A DNA stretch of 64,000 bases from a cf. Phormidesmis sp. LEGE 11477 (GTDB lineage Bacteria; Cyanobacteriota; Cyanobacteriia; Phormidesmidales; Phormidesmidaceae). Of the stretch, positions 1 through 8,293 are shown in pieces (position 1 is the first letter of the stretch; each line of letters opens with the position of its first letter). The DNA is taken from the NCBI RefSeq assembly GCF_015207105.1, contig NZ_JADEXO010000013.1, positions 1 through 64,000 of the forward strand, written 5' to 3'. Below the pieces are notes generated by a model that saw nothing but the letters and a program-made list of their open reading frames with translations, did not search any database and was not told where the DNA came from. The position numbers and the translations under genes were made by a program.

Positions 1-212
1 GATTGGGGAACATCTTTGTACCAAGCCGCTTCTCTTCCGCGCCTGAGCAGAGTACTGCCGTGACGAGCCATGAAATTCGGATAGTCCTCGATACGAATGA
101 TTTTTATATCGAAGGCGTCTAAATTTTTTGAGAATAAGAGATGAGAAAAGTGGGCCACCTTTGCGGCAAGGATTTCATGGCTACTTGTGTGGATAAAAAC
201 AGCTGGCTTCAT
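1..212 (-). CDS. Glycosyltransferase-like protein, partial (3' end outside window)
   Basis: Seventy codons read leftward from the ATG at 212 and run off the window edge, so only the N-terminus is visible. It begins MKPAVFIHTSSHEILAAKVA and continues with DIKIIRIEDYP and an RHG...LLRRGREAAW segment. From memory this matches the start of cyanobacterial glycosyltransferase-like proteins that open with an FIHTN strand and carry a charged loop near residue 55. The call is therefore by N-terminal similarity only, and no catalytic motif is visible. The start lies 4 nt after the stop of a small upstream ORF, so the two may be co-transcribed. The sulfotransferase at 584 is divergent, so both could belong to a glycan or surface-modification locus; that link is inference. 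Confidence 0.5.
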   Translation of the reverse strand, partial: MKPAVFIHTSSHEILAAKVAHFSHLLFSKNLDAFDIKIIRIEDYPNFMARHGSTLLRRGREAAWYKDVPQ

Positions 213-216
213 AGTC

Positions 217-381
217 TTAGAATCCGTAAGGGCTCTCGTCGCGACAATCTTCGGATATATTCCACTCTATAGACTGATAGTTGCAAAAGTGACGAATTGC
301 TCTGCAACTATCAACGGAAACCGTAAATTTTTCAACGTAATCTAGCGTAGATAGCAAAGACTCTTTGATGATGACTTTCAT
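217..381 (-). CDS. Small protein of unknown function (54 aa)
   Basis: A 54-codon frame starts MKVIIKESLLSTLDYVEKF. A GAGG ribosome-binding site lies at 392-395 on the complementary strand, about ten bases before the ATG at 381. It ends 4 nt before the start of the glycosyltransferase-like gene, which suggests translational coupling. Two Cys residues are present and there is no membrane segment or recognised motif. An in-frame upstream ATG at 402 would add seven residues but lies before the ribosome-binding site. I do not recognise a family. The case for reality rests only on the ribosome-binding site and tight spacing. Confidence 0.35.
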   Translation of the reverse strand: MKVIIKESLLSTLDYVEKFTVSVDSCRAIRHFCNYQSIEWNISEDCRDESPYGF

Positions 382-583
382 GAAATATGTCCTCGCTCGC
401 AAACCTAAAGGATTAGCTCGACCGCAAAGTTAAAGAACATGTGCCCTATACTAGCAAGAATAAGGGATTCACGAGGGAAGTTAATCTTGGCTATGAGCAG
501 TTTAGATTGTTCCATCTTTTGCATCGGTAGCGTGACTGACATTGCGAGCTTATTTTCTGAACTGATTATCTAAATAACTGAGT

Positions 584-1519
584 ATGACTTGTCCTACTTT
601 TATCTGTATTGGCGCTATCAAGAGCGGCACAACCTGGCTGCACTATAATCTTCAGCAGCATCCTGGTGTTTGGCTACCACCGGTCAAAGAATTACGCTAT
701 TTCAACGAACCCGAATACAACCTGACAGGGCGACTGTTTGGCAAAGACAAAAAACGCTACGAATACTGGCGAATACAGGTTAGAAATTTTCTGCATCATA
801 AAAGAGCCTGGCTACGTCCTGGCTATTTCAGATGGCATCTAAATTATTTTCTGCGCCCTCGTAGTGCCCAGTGGTACGAGTCTCTATTCGCGTTAGGTAA
901 AGACCGGGTTACAGGAGATGTCACCCCTCTGTACGCGCCTATAGATGAGGGTCAGATTGCGGCTATCCAAAGAGATTTTCCAGATCTTAAAATCATCTAT
1001 ATTCTGCGTAATCCAATTGATCGCACCTGGTCGCACATTCTGCTCAGGTGCATTAGCCTAGTGGACTGGCAACCCGAAAACCTAACTGAGGAGCTGGTTC
1101 GTAAGACCGTGTTCGATCGCGATTTAAATGACCAGTGGCTATTTTCCAACGGGTACTATACTAAAACTCTGAACCGATGGGAAAAGTACTTTCCACCTGA
1201 GCAGATGTTTGTCGGCTTTTACGATGACCTTAAACAGAATCCTCAACAGTTTCTAGAAGCAATTTGTGAATTCTTGCAGGTGAAAGGGTCTTTGGACAAA
1301 CAGATCAACCTGGAGACTCGATATAATCAAAAACCAATTCAGCTAGCAATTCCCCCCGATATCGAAGCCATATTCTCCGATATCTATCTAGAAGAGCTTC
1401 AGCTTTTAGCTGAACGCTTTGGTGGCGTAACCTCGGATTGGTTAGATCGAGCCCAGCTTGTGCTCGAAAACGCATCCCCAGAAATAGCAATAAGAGATGA
1501 CACCAGATCGGCATCATAG
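584..1519 (+). CDS. Sulfotransferase family protein
   Basis: 311-residue cytosolic-type sulfotransferase, predicted to move a sulfuryl group from PAPS to a hydroxyl or amine acceptor. The 5'-phosphosulfate loop is at residues 9-18 (IGAIKSGTTW, with Lys13 and the Thr pair). The 3'-phosphate binding segment is at about 140-152 (ILRNPIDRTWSH, with Arg142 and Ser150). These two spaced motifs define the fold, and the length is normal for a single-domain bacterial member. No signal peptide is seen. The acceptor cannot be read from sequence; bacterial relatives modify polysaccharides, lipids or peptides. The gene is divergent from a glycosyltransferase-like fragment and convergent with the RND operon, so it is probably monocistronic. 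The ribosome-binding site before the ATG is weak. Confidence 0.88.
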   Translation: MTCPTFICIGAIKSGTTWLHYNLQQHPGVWLPPVKELRYFNEPEYNLTGRLFGKDKKRYEYWRIQVRNFLHHKRAWLRPGYFRWHLNYFLRPRSAQWYESLFALGKDRVTGDVTPLYAPIDEGQIAAIQRDFPDLKIIYILRNPIDRTWSHILLRCISLVDWQPENLTEELVRKTVFDRDLNDQWLFSNGYYTKTLNRWEKYFPPEQMFVGFYDDLKQNPQQFLEAICEFLQVKGSLDKQINLETRYNQKPIQLAIPPDIEAIFSDIYLEELQLLAERFGGVTSDWLDRAQLVLENASPEIAIRDDTRSAS

Positions 1520-1586
1520 ATGTGCTTTCTAGCGCGATCGCTAACCCAAGACTTGGCTCAAGACCGATTTCACACATTCAACAAGC

Positions 1587-4500
1587 TTACTTCGCAGCTC
1601 TCCACTGCCCATGAAACAACGTGTAAAAGCAAGGAATGATGAACAGCGTCAGCAGCGTGGCTAGAGAGAGTCCTGAGAAGACAACAACGCCTAGCGGCTG
1701 CAAGAATTCTGAACCTTGACCGATGCCAAGCGCTAGCGGAAACATACCCAGTACGGTGGTAATCGTCGTCATCAGGATTGGTCGCAGCCGCTGAGGGGCC
1801 GCTTTGCAGATGGCGCTCAAGCGGTTTTCTGCCGGAGAGGCTTCGCTAACACCTTTCTCTTCGGCGTAGATTTGATTGGCTAGCTCTACCAAGATAATGG
1901 CGTTGTTTACCACAATGCCAACTAATAGCACCGCGCCGACAACAACCGTTGCGCCGATTGCCGTCTGTGTAATGAACAGACCAAAGATGCCGCCTGCTAA
2001 GGCCAGTGGCACAGTCAGCATAATGATTAGCGGATCGACCAGCGAGTTGTACTGTACGGCCATCACGGTGAATACTAAAAAGGCTGCGAGACCGCCCAGA
2101 ATGCCCAGCCCGTCTTGGATATCAGCGTTGCTTTGAGCGCTGAAACTAGGTAGGCGGGTAACGCCATCTGGCAGGCTCACGGTTGCCATAATCTGATCGA
2201 GTTCTGCTAGCGCCTCCCCTAAACTGATATCTTCGGCAAGATCGCCTTCGATGATGAAGACCTGACGCTGGCCGATCCGCTGAATTTCTCCGGGAGCTTG
2301 ACCTGCTTCAATGCGGGCAATGTCGCCGAGCCTGACTGCCTGAGCGTCACCGTTAAGCAGCGGCAGCTGGGCTAGTTCGCCTAGATTACGAACTAGCTTG
2401 TCGGGCGTCTGTACGCGCACATCGACTAGGCGATCGCCTCGCTGGATCTGAGTAGGAACCGAGCCAGAAAGCACTGTCTGTACGGTGCGGCCAATCGCTT
2501 CAGCAGAAAGGTCTAGGTCGGCAGCTCGCTCCCAGTCCGGGCGAATTTGAACTTCTGGCTGAGGCGGATCGGCATCAGGAGAGTAGCTAGCGAGAGTTGC
2601 TTGAGCGTCCAAAGCTTCTAAGACCTGCTGTCCGGCTGTTTCTAGGTCGCTGGCGCTGCTGCCCTGAAGGATAACGTCCACATCACTGCGGACAGGAGAG
2701 TTGCCTAAGATCAGGCCGCGTACTCTACCAGGAAAAAGCCGCAGTCGGGTGTTGACGAGGTTGAACTGCTGAAATTCTTGGTTTAGGCGATCGCAAAAAG
2801 CCTGTACATTAGTGCCGGGTACGAGGGTGAGTTTACTTGTACCCCGCAGGGCATTCTCACTGCTGCTGTTGCCAAATAGAAAGCCACCCGCCGTACTAAA
2901 AACATACTCGGCCTCTGGCTGAGCTAGTAGCAGTTCGTCAATGGCGTTCATTACCTGACGGTTCTCTTCTAGCGTAGTGCCGGGTGGGAACTGCGCCCAT
3001 AGGTCGGCCTGGCCCGTGGCGATACTCGGCAAGATTTCTTGAGGAATTTGCTGCACTGCTAGCAGACTGCCACCACCGAGCAGGGAAAAGGCGATCGCAA
3101 TCGTCAAAATCCGCCGCTGTAGCACCCAACCTAGCCACTGAGCATAGCGCTGAGTCGCTGACTGCAGGTGCCGATCAAACTGACGAATCAGCCAAAATCT
3201 ATTAATGCCGCTCGACTGAGGGACGGCGAGCAGCCTAGCGGTCAAAGCGGGCACGACCGTCAGCGCCACCACTAGAGAAGCCGCGACCGCAAAGCTGACT
3301 GTTAGCACCAGTTCATTGAACAACAAAGAGATAAAGCCGCCAATCAGCAGAAAAGGCAGGACCGCGACTAGATTTGTCGTGGTCGAGGCGAATAGCGCTG
3401 ACTCTAGCTCGCGGCTGCTGACTTCTGCCTGGCGAATCACCGCTCTGTTGTTTTTGCGGCCAGCACCTTTTCTGTTGTTCTTTCTATCATTAGCTTCGTG
3501 TCTAGCCTCAACGCCCTTAGTAATGTTCTCTAACATCACGATCGCGTTGTCGACAACAATGCCAACGCCCAGCGCTAGGCCGCCCAAGCTGAACACGTTT
3601 AGAGAAAGGCCAAATATTCCCATCGTTAAAATCGCCACCAGCGTCGCTAGCGGAATGGCGATCACAATGATGAAGGTCTGCCGCAGCGATCCAAGAAAAA
3701 GGAGCACTGCGATCGCAGCTAGCCCTGCCCCAGTGAGCCCAGAGATAGCCACATTGCGAACCGCGTTTTGAACAAAGACCGACTCGTCTAGCGTGGCGTT
3801 GATCACCAGATCGGCTGGCACCAGCCCTGACGCCTCTAGCTCCATTAGCTTCTGCTTGATGCCCTCTACGACCGTGATGGTGTTGGCTGTAGGCTGCTTT
3901 TGAACGCTCACTTTGACCGCAGGCTGACCGTTGAGGTTCACAAAAATGCGCTGCTCTTCGGTGCCGTCAATCACCTCAGCAAAGTCTCGTAAATAGACCT
4001 GCTGTGGCGCAGCCTCATCGCCTACTTCAAAAATTAGATTGCGAATCTCATCTGCGTTTTCAAACCGTCCGGCCACACGGGTCAGCGGCTCATCATTGGG
4101 GCCTTCTATCCGCCCGCCGGAGGTGTCTTGATTGCGTTCTGATAGCGCGTCTAATACTTCATTGATACCCAGCCCTAGCGACTGCAATCTGGCCGGGTCA
4201 AGATTGATCCGAATCTCTTCGCTCACACCACCAGAGACATCGGCGCTGGCCACACCGGGCACAGTGTTAAGCTCACGCGAAAGCTCTTGTTCGGCAAAGA
4301 CTCTAAGATCAACCCGTCGAAGTGAGTCTGAGGTTAGCGCAATTTCATAGACAGGTAGCTGCGAGGGATCGAATTTAAACAGTCGCGGCTGGCCGATGGT
4401 TTCAGGTAGGCTACTGCGAGCTCGGTTGAGCGTGGCGGTCGCATCATTGAGCGCCTGGTCAATATTGCCACCCGGCTGGAAGTATAGATCCAAGCTGATT

Positions 4501-4880
4501 CTACCTTCTCTAGTTTGAGAAACGACTTGGACAACGCCTTCGGTCGCAGCGAGGGCCTGTTCTAATGGACGAGTGACTTCGTCGACGGCAACTTCGGGAG
4601 AAACGCCGGGTGCGTCGGCTCTCACCCCAATCCGGGGATAGGTGATAGAAGGTAATAGATCGACCGGCAGCGATCGCACAAAGAACAATCCTAGGACGAT
4701 CACCGCAACAGTGAGCATCAGCGTAGCGATATGTCGTCGAATCGCGAGTCTACTGAGGCTAAATCCGCCAGCAGATTCTGTTGCCGCCCCCGATCTGTTC
4801 AATCTTGTGGTTGGATCAGGTATTGAGTTTGGCGACGAGTTTGGCGATGGAGCGTTTGGGGGAAAAGAGGGCTGGGTCAT
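1587..4880 (-). CDS. RND efflux permease, AcrB/HAE1-like
   Basis: 1097-residue inner-membrane proton/drug antiporter of the RND superfamily. It has the expected two-fold plan: TM1 near residue 50, a large periplasmic loop with the VSPEVAVDEVTRPLEQAL porter segment, a TM2-6 bundle around 380-560, then a second repeat ending in the last TM cluster. TM4 reads GVGIVVDNAIVMLENI near residue 443. Asp followed by Asn replaces the Asp-Asp proton relay of AcrB; from memory this resembles the SwrC/YerP-type branch. The cytoplasmic loop after this helix has an unusually basic insertion rich in Arg, Lys and Asn. The start ATG overlaps the stop of the upstream adaptor gene by 4 nt, so the two are translationally coupled. 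No outer-membrane factor lies nearby, so a TolC-like protein elsewhere is presumed. Confidence 0.93.
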   Translation of the reverse strand: MTQPSFPPNAPSPNSSPNSIPDPTTRLNRSGAATESAGGFSLSRLAIRRHIATLMLTVAVIVLGLFFVRSLPVDLLPSITYPRIGVRADAPGVSPEVAVDEVTRPLEQALAATEGVVQVVSQTREGRISLDLYFQPGGNIDQALNDATATLNRARSSLPETIGQPRLFKFDPSQLPVYEIALTSDSLRRVDLRVFAEQELSRELNTVPGVASADVSGGVSEEIRINLDPARLQSLGLGINEVLDALSERNQDTSGGRIEGPNDEPLTRVAGRFENADEIRNLIFEVGDEAAPQQVYLRDFAEVIDGTEEQRIFVNLNGQPAVKVSVQKQPTANTITVVEGIKQKLMELEASGLVPADLVINATLDESVFVQNAVRNVAISGLTGAGLAAIAVLLFLGSLRQTFIIVIAIPLATLVAILTMGIFGLSLNVFSLGGLALGVGIVVDNAIVMLENITKGVEARHEANDRKNNRKGAGRKNNRAVIRQAEVSSRELESALFASTTTNLVAVLPFLLIGGFISLLFNELVLTVSFAVAASLVVALTVVPALTARLLAVPQSSGINRFWLIRQFDRHLQSATQRYAQWLGWVLQRRILTIAIAFSLLGGGSLLAVQQIPQEILPSIATGQADLWAQFPPGTTLEENRQVMNAIDELLLAQPEAEYVFSTAGGFLFGNSSSENALRGTSKLTLVPGTNVQAFCDRLNQEFQQFNLVNTRLRLFPGRVRGLILGNSPVRSDVDVILQGSSASDLETAGQQVLEALDAQATLASYSPDADPPQPEVQIRPDWERAADLDLSAEAIGRTVQTVLSGSVPTQIQRGDRLVDVRVQTPDKLVRNLGELAQLPLLNGDAQAVRLGDIARIEAGQAPGEIQRIGQRQVFIIEGDLAEDISLGEALAELDQIMATVSLPDGVTRLPSFSAQSNADIQDGLGILGGLAAFLVFTVMAVQYNSLVDPLIIMLTVPLALAGGIFGLFITQTAIGATVVVGAVLLVGIVVNNAIILVELANQIYAEEKGVSEASPAENRLSAICKAAPQRLRPILMTTITTVLGMFPLALGIGQGSEFLQPLGVVVFSGLSLATLLTLFIIPCFYTLFHGQWRAAK

Positions 4881-6331
4881 GAGCGGCCTTCTCCTTTGGC
4901 GGGTTCGACCATCGGCTCATCAGTGCTAGATTCGTTAGATTCGGATAGGATGCTGAGTCTGACGGCTTGACCGGAAGTGAGCGGGCGATCGCTCTGGGTA
5001 ATAAAAGCTTCTCTAGGATCTAGACCCGAGATAATTTCTACCCGATCTTGATCGCGATTACCTATTTTGACTAGGCGAGCGATCGCCACTGTCTGTTCAT
5101 CTTGTTCTTCACCTTGTTTCTCAATGACAAAGAGCGTGGCATCTTCACTGACTTCGCCCACTGCGCCCGAGTCACTGGGGGCTTCACTAGCTCGCTCAAG
5201 CGTCAAAGCACTGGCAGGCACCACCACCAGATTCTGTTGCGCTGACGTAAACTGCACCCGCGCCAGTAGACCGCTCCCTATTTTAGAGGAATTAGAACTA
5301 CCGGAATTAGGAATGGTGACCTGCACAGGCACTAGCCGCGAAACCTGATCTGCTAGCGGTGCAATTTGCGTGATTTGGCCCAAGATCGAACCTTCGCCTG
5401 GAAAGGCGTCTAGCGTCACCCTAGCTGACTGGCCGAGGCTTAACTGGCTGATGTCTAGCTCTGACACTTGAACAGTAACTTCTAGGCTGCTGATATCTCC
5501 TAGTTCTAGTAAGGTTGCCCCTGATTCAACAAAGCTGCCAATATCGACTTGCTTGGAAAGGACGACGCCAGTTAGAGGCGATCGCAAATCAGCATAAGAA
5601 AGCTGCTTTTGGGTCTGGGTAACGATCGCCTGCTGCGCGTCAATTCGATCGGCGGCTGAGGCAGCGGCTTGCGACTGGGCGGCTACCCTGGCTTGGGCTG
5701 AGCGTAGGGTTTGCCGCGCGTTGGTGACGGCAAGTTCGGCGGCCTCGGCTGACTGGAGTGCGATCGCCCCTTGATTAGCGAGCTGTCGTAGTCGTTCGGC
5801 ATCAATCTGGGCCTGTGCCAGCGTCGCTTCCGCCTGAACTACAGCCGCTCGCGCCTCGCTGATCGACACTGCCGCCTGAGCCGTCTCCGCCCGCCTAGCA
5901 GAAAGTTCGGCCTGGGCCTGATTCACCGTTGTAGTTTGCAGATCGCCATCGAGCTGCGCGAGCAGCATCCCTTGCGCGATCGCATCGCCTACATCGACCA
6001 GCAAGCTAGTGACTTCGCCATCGACCTGAGCCCGCAGCGCCACTTGCTGAACCGGACGGGTAGTCCCCGTGTAAGTCAGCAGGCCAGCAACCGATCCGGT
6101 TTCTGCCAGCATCGTCTTGACTACTACTGGCCCCTCCTCTCGGGCCGATTGGCCGCGTCCGCCGCCGGGCTGAGCCTCGCTAGCTGGGAGCAAGCTACAC
6201 CCAGCGGTGGCCAGCAGGGGAATCAACAGCCCGAGCTGAATTGCACTTGTTTTGAAAGGCCGCTTAGTCGATTGCTGTTTGGGCGATCGCTTTTCGGTAG
6301 ATTGTGTTCTGGTATGGATAGTATCTGTCAA
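4877..6331 (-). CDS. RND membrane-fusion (adaptor) lipoprotein, HlyD/AcrA-like
   Basis: 484-residue periplasmic adaptor that links the RND pump to an outer-membrane channel. A basic 30-residue N-terminus leads to a hydrophobic stretch ending in the lipobox LLATAGC, so it is probably a lipoprotein. Next come a biotinyl-lipoyl half motif (ALRAQVDGEVTSLLVDVGD), a long Ala/Gln-rich coiled-coil hairpin at about residues 130-250, the second lipoyl half (YADLRSPLTGVVLSKQVDIG), a beta-barrel domain and a membrane-proximal domain. This is the full adaptor order and length. It is the first gene of a two-gene operon and its stop overlaps the permease start by 4 nt. The acidic C-terminal tail is not conserved in known families. 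Confidence 0.92.
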   Translation of the reverse strand: MTDTIHTRTQSTEKRSPKQQSTKRPFKTSAIQLGLLIPLLATAGCSLLPASEAQPGGGRGQSAREEGPVVVKTMLAETGSVAGLLTYTGTTRPVQQVALRAQVDGEVTSLLVDVGDAIAQGMLLAQLDGDLQTTTVNQAQAELSARRAETAQAAVSISEARAAVVQAEATLAQAQIDAERLRQLANQGAIALQSAEAAELAVTNARQTLRSAQARVAAQSQAAASAADRIDAQQAIVTQTQKQLSYADLRSPLTGVVLSKQVDIGSFVESGATLLELGDISSLEVTVQVSELDISQLSLGQSARVTLDAFPGEGSILGQITQIAPLADQVSRLVPVQVTIPNSGSSNSSKIGSGLLARVQFTSAQQNLVVVPASALTLERASEAPSDSGAVGEVSEDATLFVIEKQGEEQDEQTVAIARLVKIGNRDQDRVEIISGLDPREAFITQSDRPLTSGQAVRLSILSESNESSTDEPMVEPAKGEGRS

Positions 6332-6533
6332 CGAACCGGCACCCGCGTGTTGTAAGCTGTCTGGCTTTAGTTCTTAGGGAAACGCAAGGTAGGGACATCA
6401 TGCTACGTCTCTACCTCTGTATATTTATCTACAGTCATCCAGGGAATATCTTGTGATCGCTGTACGGTAGTAAGCAGGCGTTAATGCCGCTTGATATAAA
6501 CGTAATTTCTATTGTTACAAATCGCCAGGAAAT

Positions 6534-6713
6534 ATGACAGCTCGAGAGATTGTAGAGGAAAAGATTATTTTAATTTTGACGGCGAATCCTTCGGATACTG
6601 CTCAGATGCGTTTAGGTAACAAGGCTATTGCGAGCATGCGGACTATGCGGTGGGAATACCGCACCACCGACCAAATCACCAACCTCCCCCTCACTGACAT
6701 ATGCCTAGAATAA
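6534..6713 (+). pseudogene. Possible remnant of a CHAT/caspase-associated N-terminal domain (59 aa)
   Basis: A 59-codon frame contains KIILILTANPSDTAQMRLG. From memory it resembles the opening strand of large cyanobacterial CHAT- or caspase-type proteins, which begin with a KILxLAANPxxTxRLRL pattern. The similarity stops after about 35 residues and the rest is unfamiliar, so it looks like a broken N-terminal fragment rather than a working gene. It sits at the left border of an island with other remnants (xisI pieces and a deleted toxin), which favours decay. The assignment is weak. Confidence 0.22.
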
Positions 6714-6737
6714 ACGCCGTTATACTATCAATAGGCA

Positions 6738-6998
6738 ATGAGTGAACAAGATAAACTACTAGTCAAAATTCTATCAGGTACTTCCGATGAAAACATTTCT
6801 TTCGCCGCACTCTGTCTGCTGCTAGAAAACCTAGGCTTTGAAGAACGCATCAGAGGAAGCCATCATATCTTTTCAAAGCAGGGCATCGAAGAAATTCTCA
6901 ATCTTCAGCCAAAGAAAGGCAAGGCGAAAGCGTACCAGGTCAAACAGGTTAGAACAGTTATCTTAAAGTACAAAATGGGAAACCAAAATGAAAATTAA
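6738..6998 (+). CDS. hicA: HicA-family toxin (mRNA interferase)
   Basis: 86-residue HicA-like protein, expected to be a small dsRBD-fold RNase that cleaves mRNA when not bound by HicB. The diagnostic segment is ERIRGSHHIFSKQG at about residues 36-49. It holds the GSHH core with the catalytic His, followed by strands ending QVKQVRTVILKY. Length is normal or slightly long for the family. It overlaps the downstream hicB by 11 nt, the usual toxin-first order. No active-site change is visible, so it is probably functional. It is the only intact toxin among the three toxin-antitoxin loci in this window. Confidence 0.82.
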   Translation: MSEQDKLLVKILSGTSDENISFAALCLLLENLGFEERIRGSHHIFSKQGIEEILNLQPKKGKAKAYQVKQVRTVILKYKMGNQNEN

Positions 6999-7200
6999 GT
7001 ATGAGCTAATTATCTTCTGGAGCGATACCGATCAGTCCTTCATCGTTGAAGTTCCTGAGCTACCTGGCTGTATGGCCGATGGAGAAACTTATCAAGAAGC
7101 CGTTCAAAATGTAGAAATTATCATTCAAGAGTGGATCGAAACAGCACAAGCGCTAGGCCGAACAGTACCGGAGCCTAAGGGTAGATTGCTGTTTGCATGA
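6988..7200 (+). CDS. hicB: HicB-family antitoxin
   Basis: 70-residue protein with the partial RNase H fold typical of HicB: YELIIFWSDTDQSFIVEVPELPGC followed by DGETYQEAVQNVEIIIQEWI. The VPELPGC and DGETYQEA segments are characteristic. It binds and neutralises HicA. It is a short form without the C-terminal helix-turn-helix or ribbon-helix-helix domain of longer HicB proteins, so any autoregulation would need another factor. Its start lies inside the end of hicA, which implies translational coupling. The downstream neighbour is a frameshifted xisI. Confidence 0.85.
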   Translation: MKIKYELIIFWSDTDQSFIVEVPELPGCMADGETYQEAVQNVEIIIQEWIETAQALGRTVPEPKGRLLFA

Positions 7201-7248
7201 GAAAATTCTACGCGGCATTCTGGGGAAAGCCTGTTAGGAGATTATGAA

Positions 7249-7583
7249 TTGGAAAAACTAAAGTGCTATCAGGCAACGATTCAAAGCTTGCTAAGAGACT
7301 ATGCCAAATCCAAACCCGCCAACGGCGCAATAGATGTCGAAGTCAGCTTCGATACCGAACGCCATCACTATCTGATCTGGCACACTGGCTGGCTAAACAA
7401 ACGATGGATACATCAGTCGCCGATTCACTTGCCATCAGAGAAGGAAAAGTCTGGCTGCTAGCCAACTCTACAGAGCATGACGTAGCCGTAGACATGGTAG
7501 AAGCAGGCATCCCCAAAGAAGATATCGTACTGGGCTCTCACCCCCGCTACATGCGAGAGTATTCAGACTATGCAGTTGGCTAA
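7249..7583 (+). pseudogene. xisI: xisI-like gene, frameshifted
   Basis: Two frames together make an almost complete XisI-family protein of about 111 residues. The family is named after the fdxN-element excision controlling factor; most members are now thought of as partners of XisH in small accessory modules. Frame one starts at a TTG after AGGAG and reads MEKLKCYQATIQSLL through GW.NKRWIHQSPIHL. The rest, AIREGKVWLLANSTEHDVAVDM through VLGSHPRYMREYSDYAV, is in another frame. The switch is near 7424-7430 and is consistent with loss of one base. No xisH is found upstream, where hicAB sits instead. The cause could be real decay or a sequencing error, but a second xisI fragment lies 0.5 kb away, which favours decay. 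Confidence 0.75.
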
Positions 7584-7623
7584 CGCTTCATCAGTTGGCT
7601 AGCGCTTTATCGAAGTGCGATCG

Positions 7624-7830
7624 CTATAGCAAAGTCAGCACGCCGCTATCTGAACTCTTTTCAAAATCTTCAATAGCCTCTCTAGCAGACCTTATTGATC
7701 CCTCAATTTCTGCTGTCGAACAATCCGCTTCGCCCATACCCAGCAAAAAAACATGCTGTGAGCCTGGATAGCGATCCGCTAAATGCATCACCAACCGTGG
7801 CGAGAGATTGTGGTCGAATAGCAGCTTCAT
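7624..7830 (-). pseudogene. DUF5615 (PIN-like) toxin with internal deletion
   Basis: The frame opens with MKLLFDHNLSPRLVMHLADRYP, the N-terminus of DUF5615 PIN-like toxins. It closes with CSTAEIEGSIRSAREAIEDF and SGVLTLL, the usual C-terminus. At 68 residues it is far shorter than the usual 110-120. The segment that should hold the central acidic residues (a VTKDxDF-type motif) and the middle strands is missing, and the reading frame is kept across the join near GMGEAD. This fits an in-frame internal deletion that removes the nuclease centre. The start overlaps the upstream DUF433 antitoxin by 4 nt, so the operon architecture survives. It is almost certainly inactive as a nuclease, but the protein may still be made. 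Confidence 0.75.
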
Positions 7831-8060
7831 GCCGCAACTGTCAGAATTTTCTGCTCGCGGTCAGCAGCATAGCTGAGACAGGCGAGGATATCTTCCTGGG
7901 TAAGATAAGGAAAGTCAGCTAGTACCTCTTCATGCGTCATTCCCGCAGCAAGGTAAGAAAGCACATCGTAGACAGTGATACGCATCCCTCTGATACAAGC
8001 CTTACCGCTGCGCTTACCTGGTTTGATAGTGATGATGTTTTGATAGTTCACAAAGCTCAC
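7827..8060 (-). CDS. DUF433-family antitoxin
   Basis: 77-residue DUF433 protein with the standard pattern: ITIKPGKRSGKACIRGMRITVYDVLSYLA, then GMTHEEVLADFPYLTQEDILACLSYAADREQ. The family is a small winged-helix-like DNA-binding antitoxin paired with DUF5615 PIN-like toxins. It is intact in length and motifs. It overlaps the downstream toxin remnant by 4 nt. Because the partner toxin is deleted internally, this antitoxin may now act alone, for example as a repressor or as an anti-addiction protein against related toxins. That is inference. Confidence 0.85.
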   Translation of the reverse strand: MSFVNYQNIITIKPGKRSGKACIRGMRITVYDVLSYLAAGMTHEEVLADFPYLTQEDILACLSYAADREQKILTVAA

Positions 8061-8075
8061 CGATAGGAGTAGTGA

Positions 8076-8270
8076 TCCTATTGTCAGGCAAATGAACCCA
8101 ACGTGCGAGCAAGAATTTCAAACGGCAAAATTTGGATTCAGCACGATGGCACCGAAATCGGCATCGCCAACCAGCTCGTAGCCCTAGGCGTTCCCAAAGA
8201 TGACATCGTGCTGGCCTTCCATGAGCCAGAAATTAGAGAATTCACTGACTTTGGTACAGGGCTAGCTTAA
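8076..8270 (+). pseudogene. xisI C-terminal fragment
   Basis: An open stretch encodes the C-terminal half of an XisI-family protein: [18 protein letters not shown], then [18 protein letters not shown] and REFTDFGTG, ending with TAA at 8268-8270. The N-terminal half is absent, and in frame the stretch is closed upstream by a stop at 8073. It diverges clearly from the copy at 7249-7583 (IWIQHDGTE versus VWLLANSTE), so it is a different paralogue and not a recent duplication. No plausible start or ribosome-binding site is present. Confidence 0.7.
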
Positions 8271-8293
8271 TCAACACCAACCTTCGCACACCT

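Noticed and set aside
3316-3771. 151-codon plus-strand frame antisense to the RND permease
   Set aside because: It lies wholly inside the permease gene on the other strand, is Ser/Thr/Arg-rich with no family resemblance and no ribosome-binding site.
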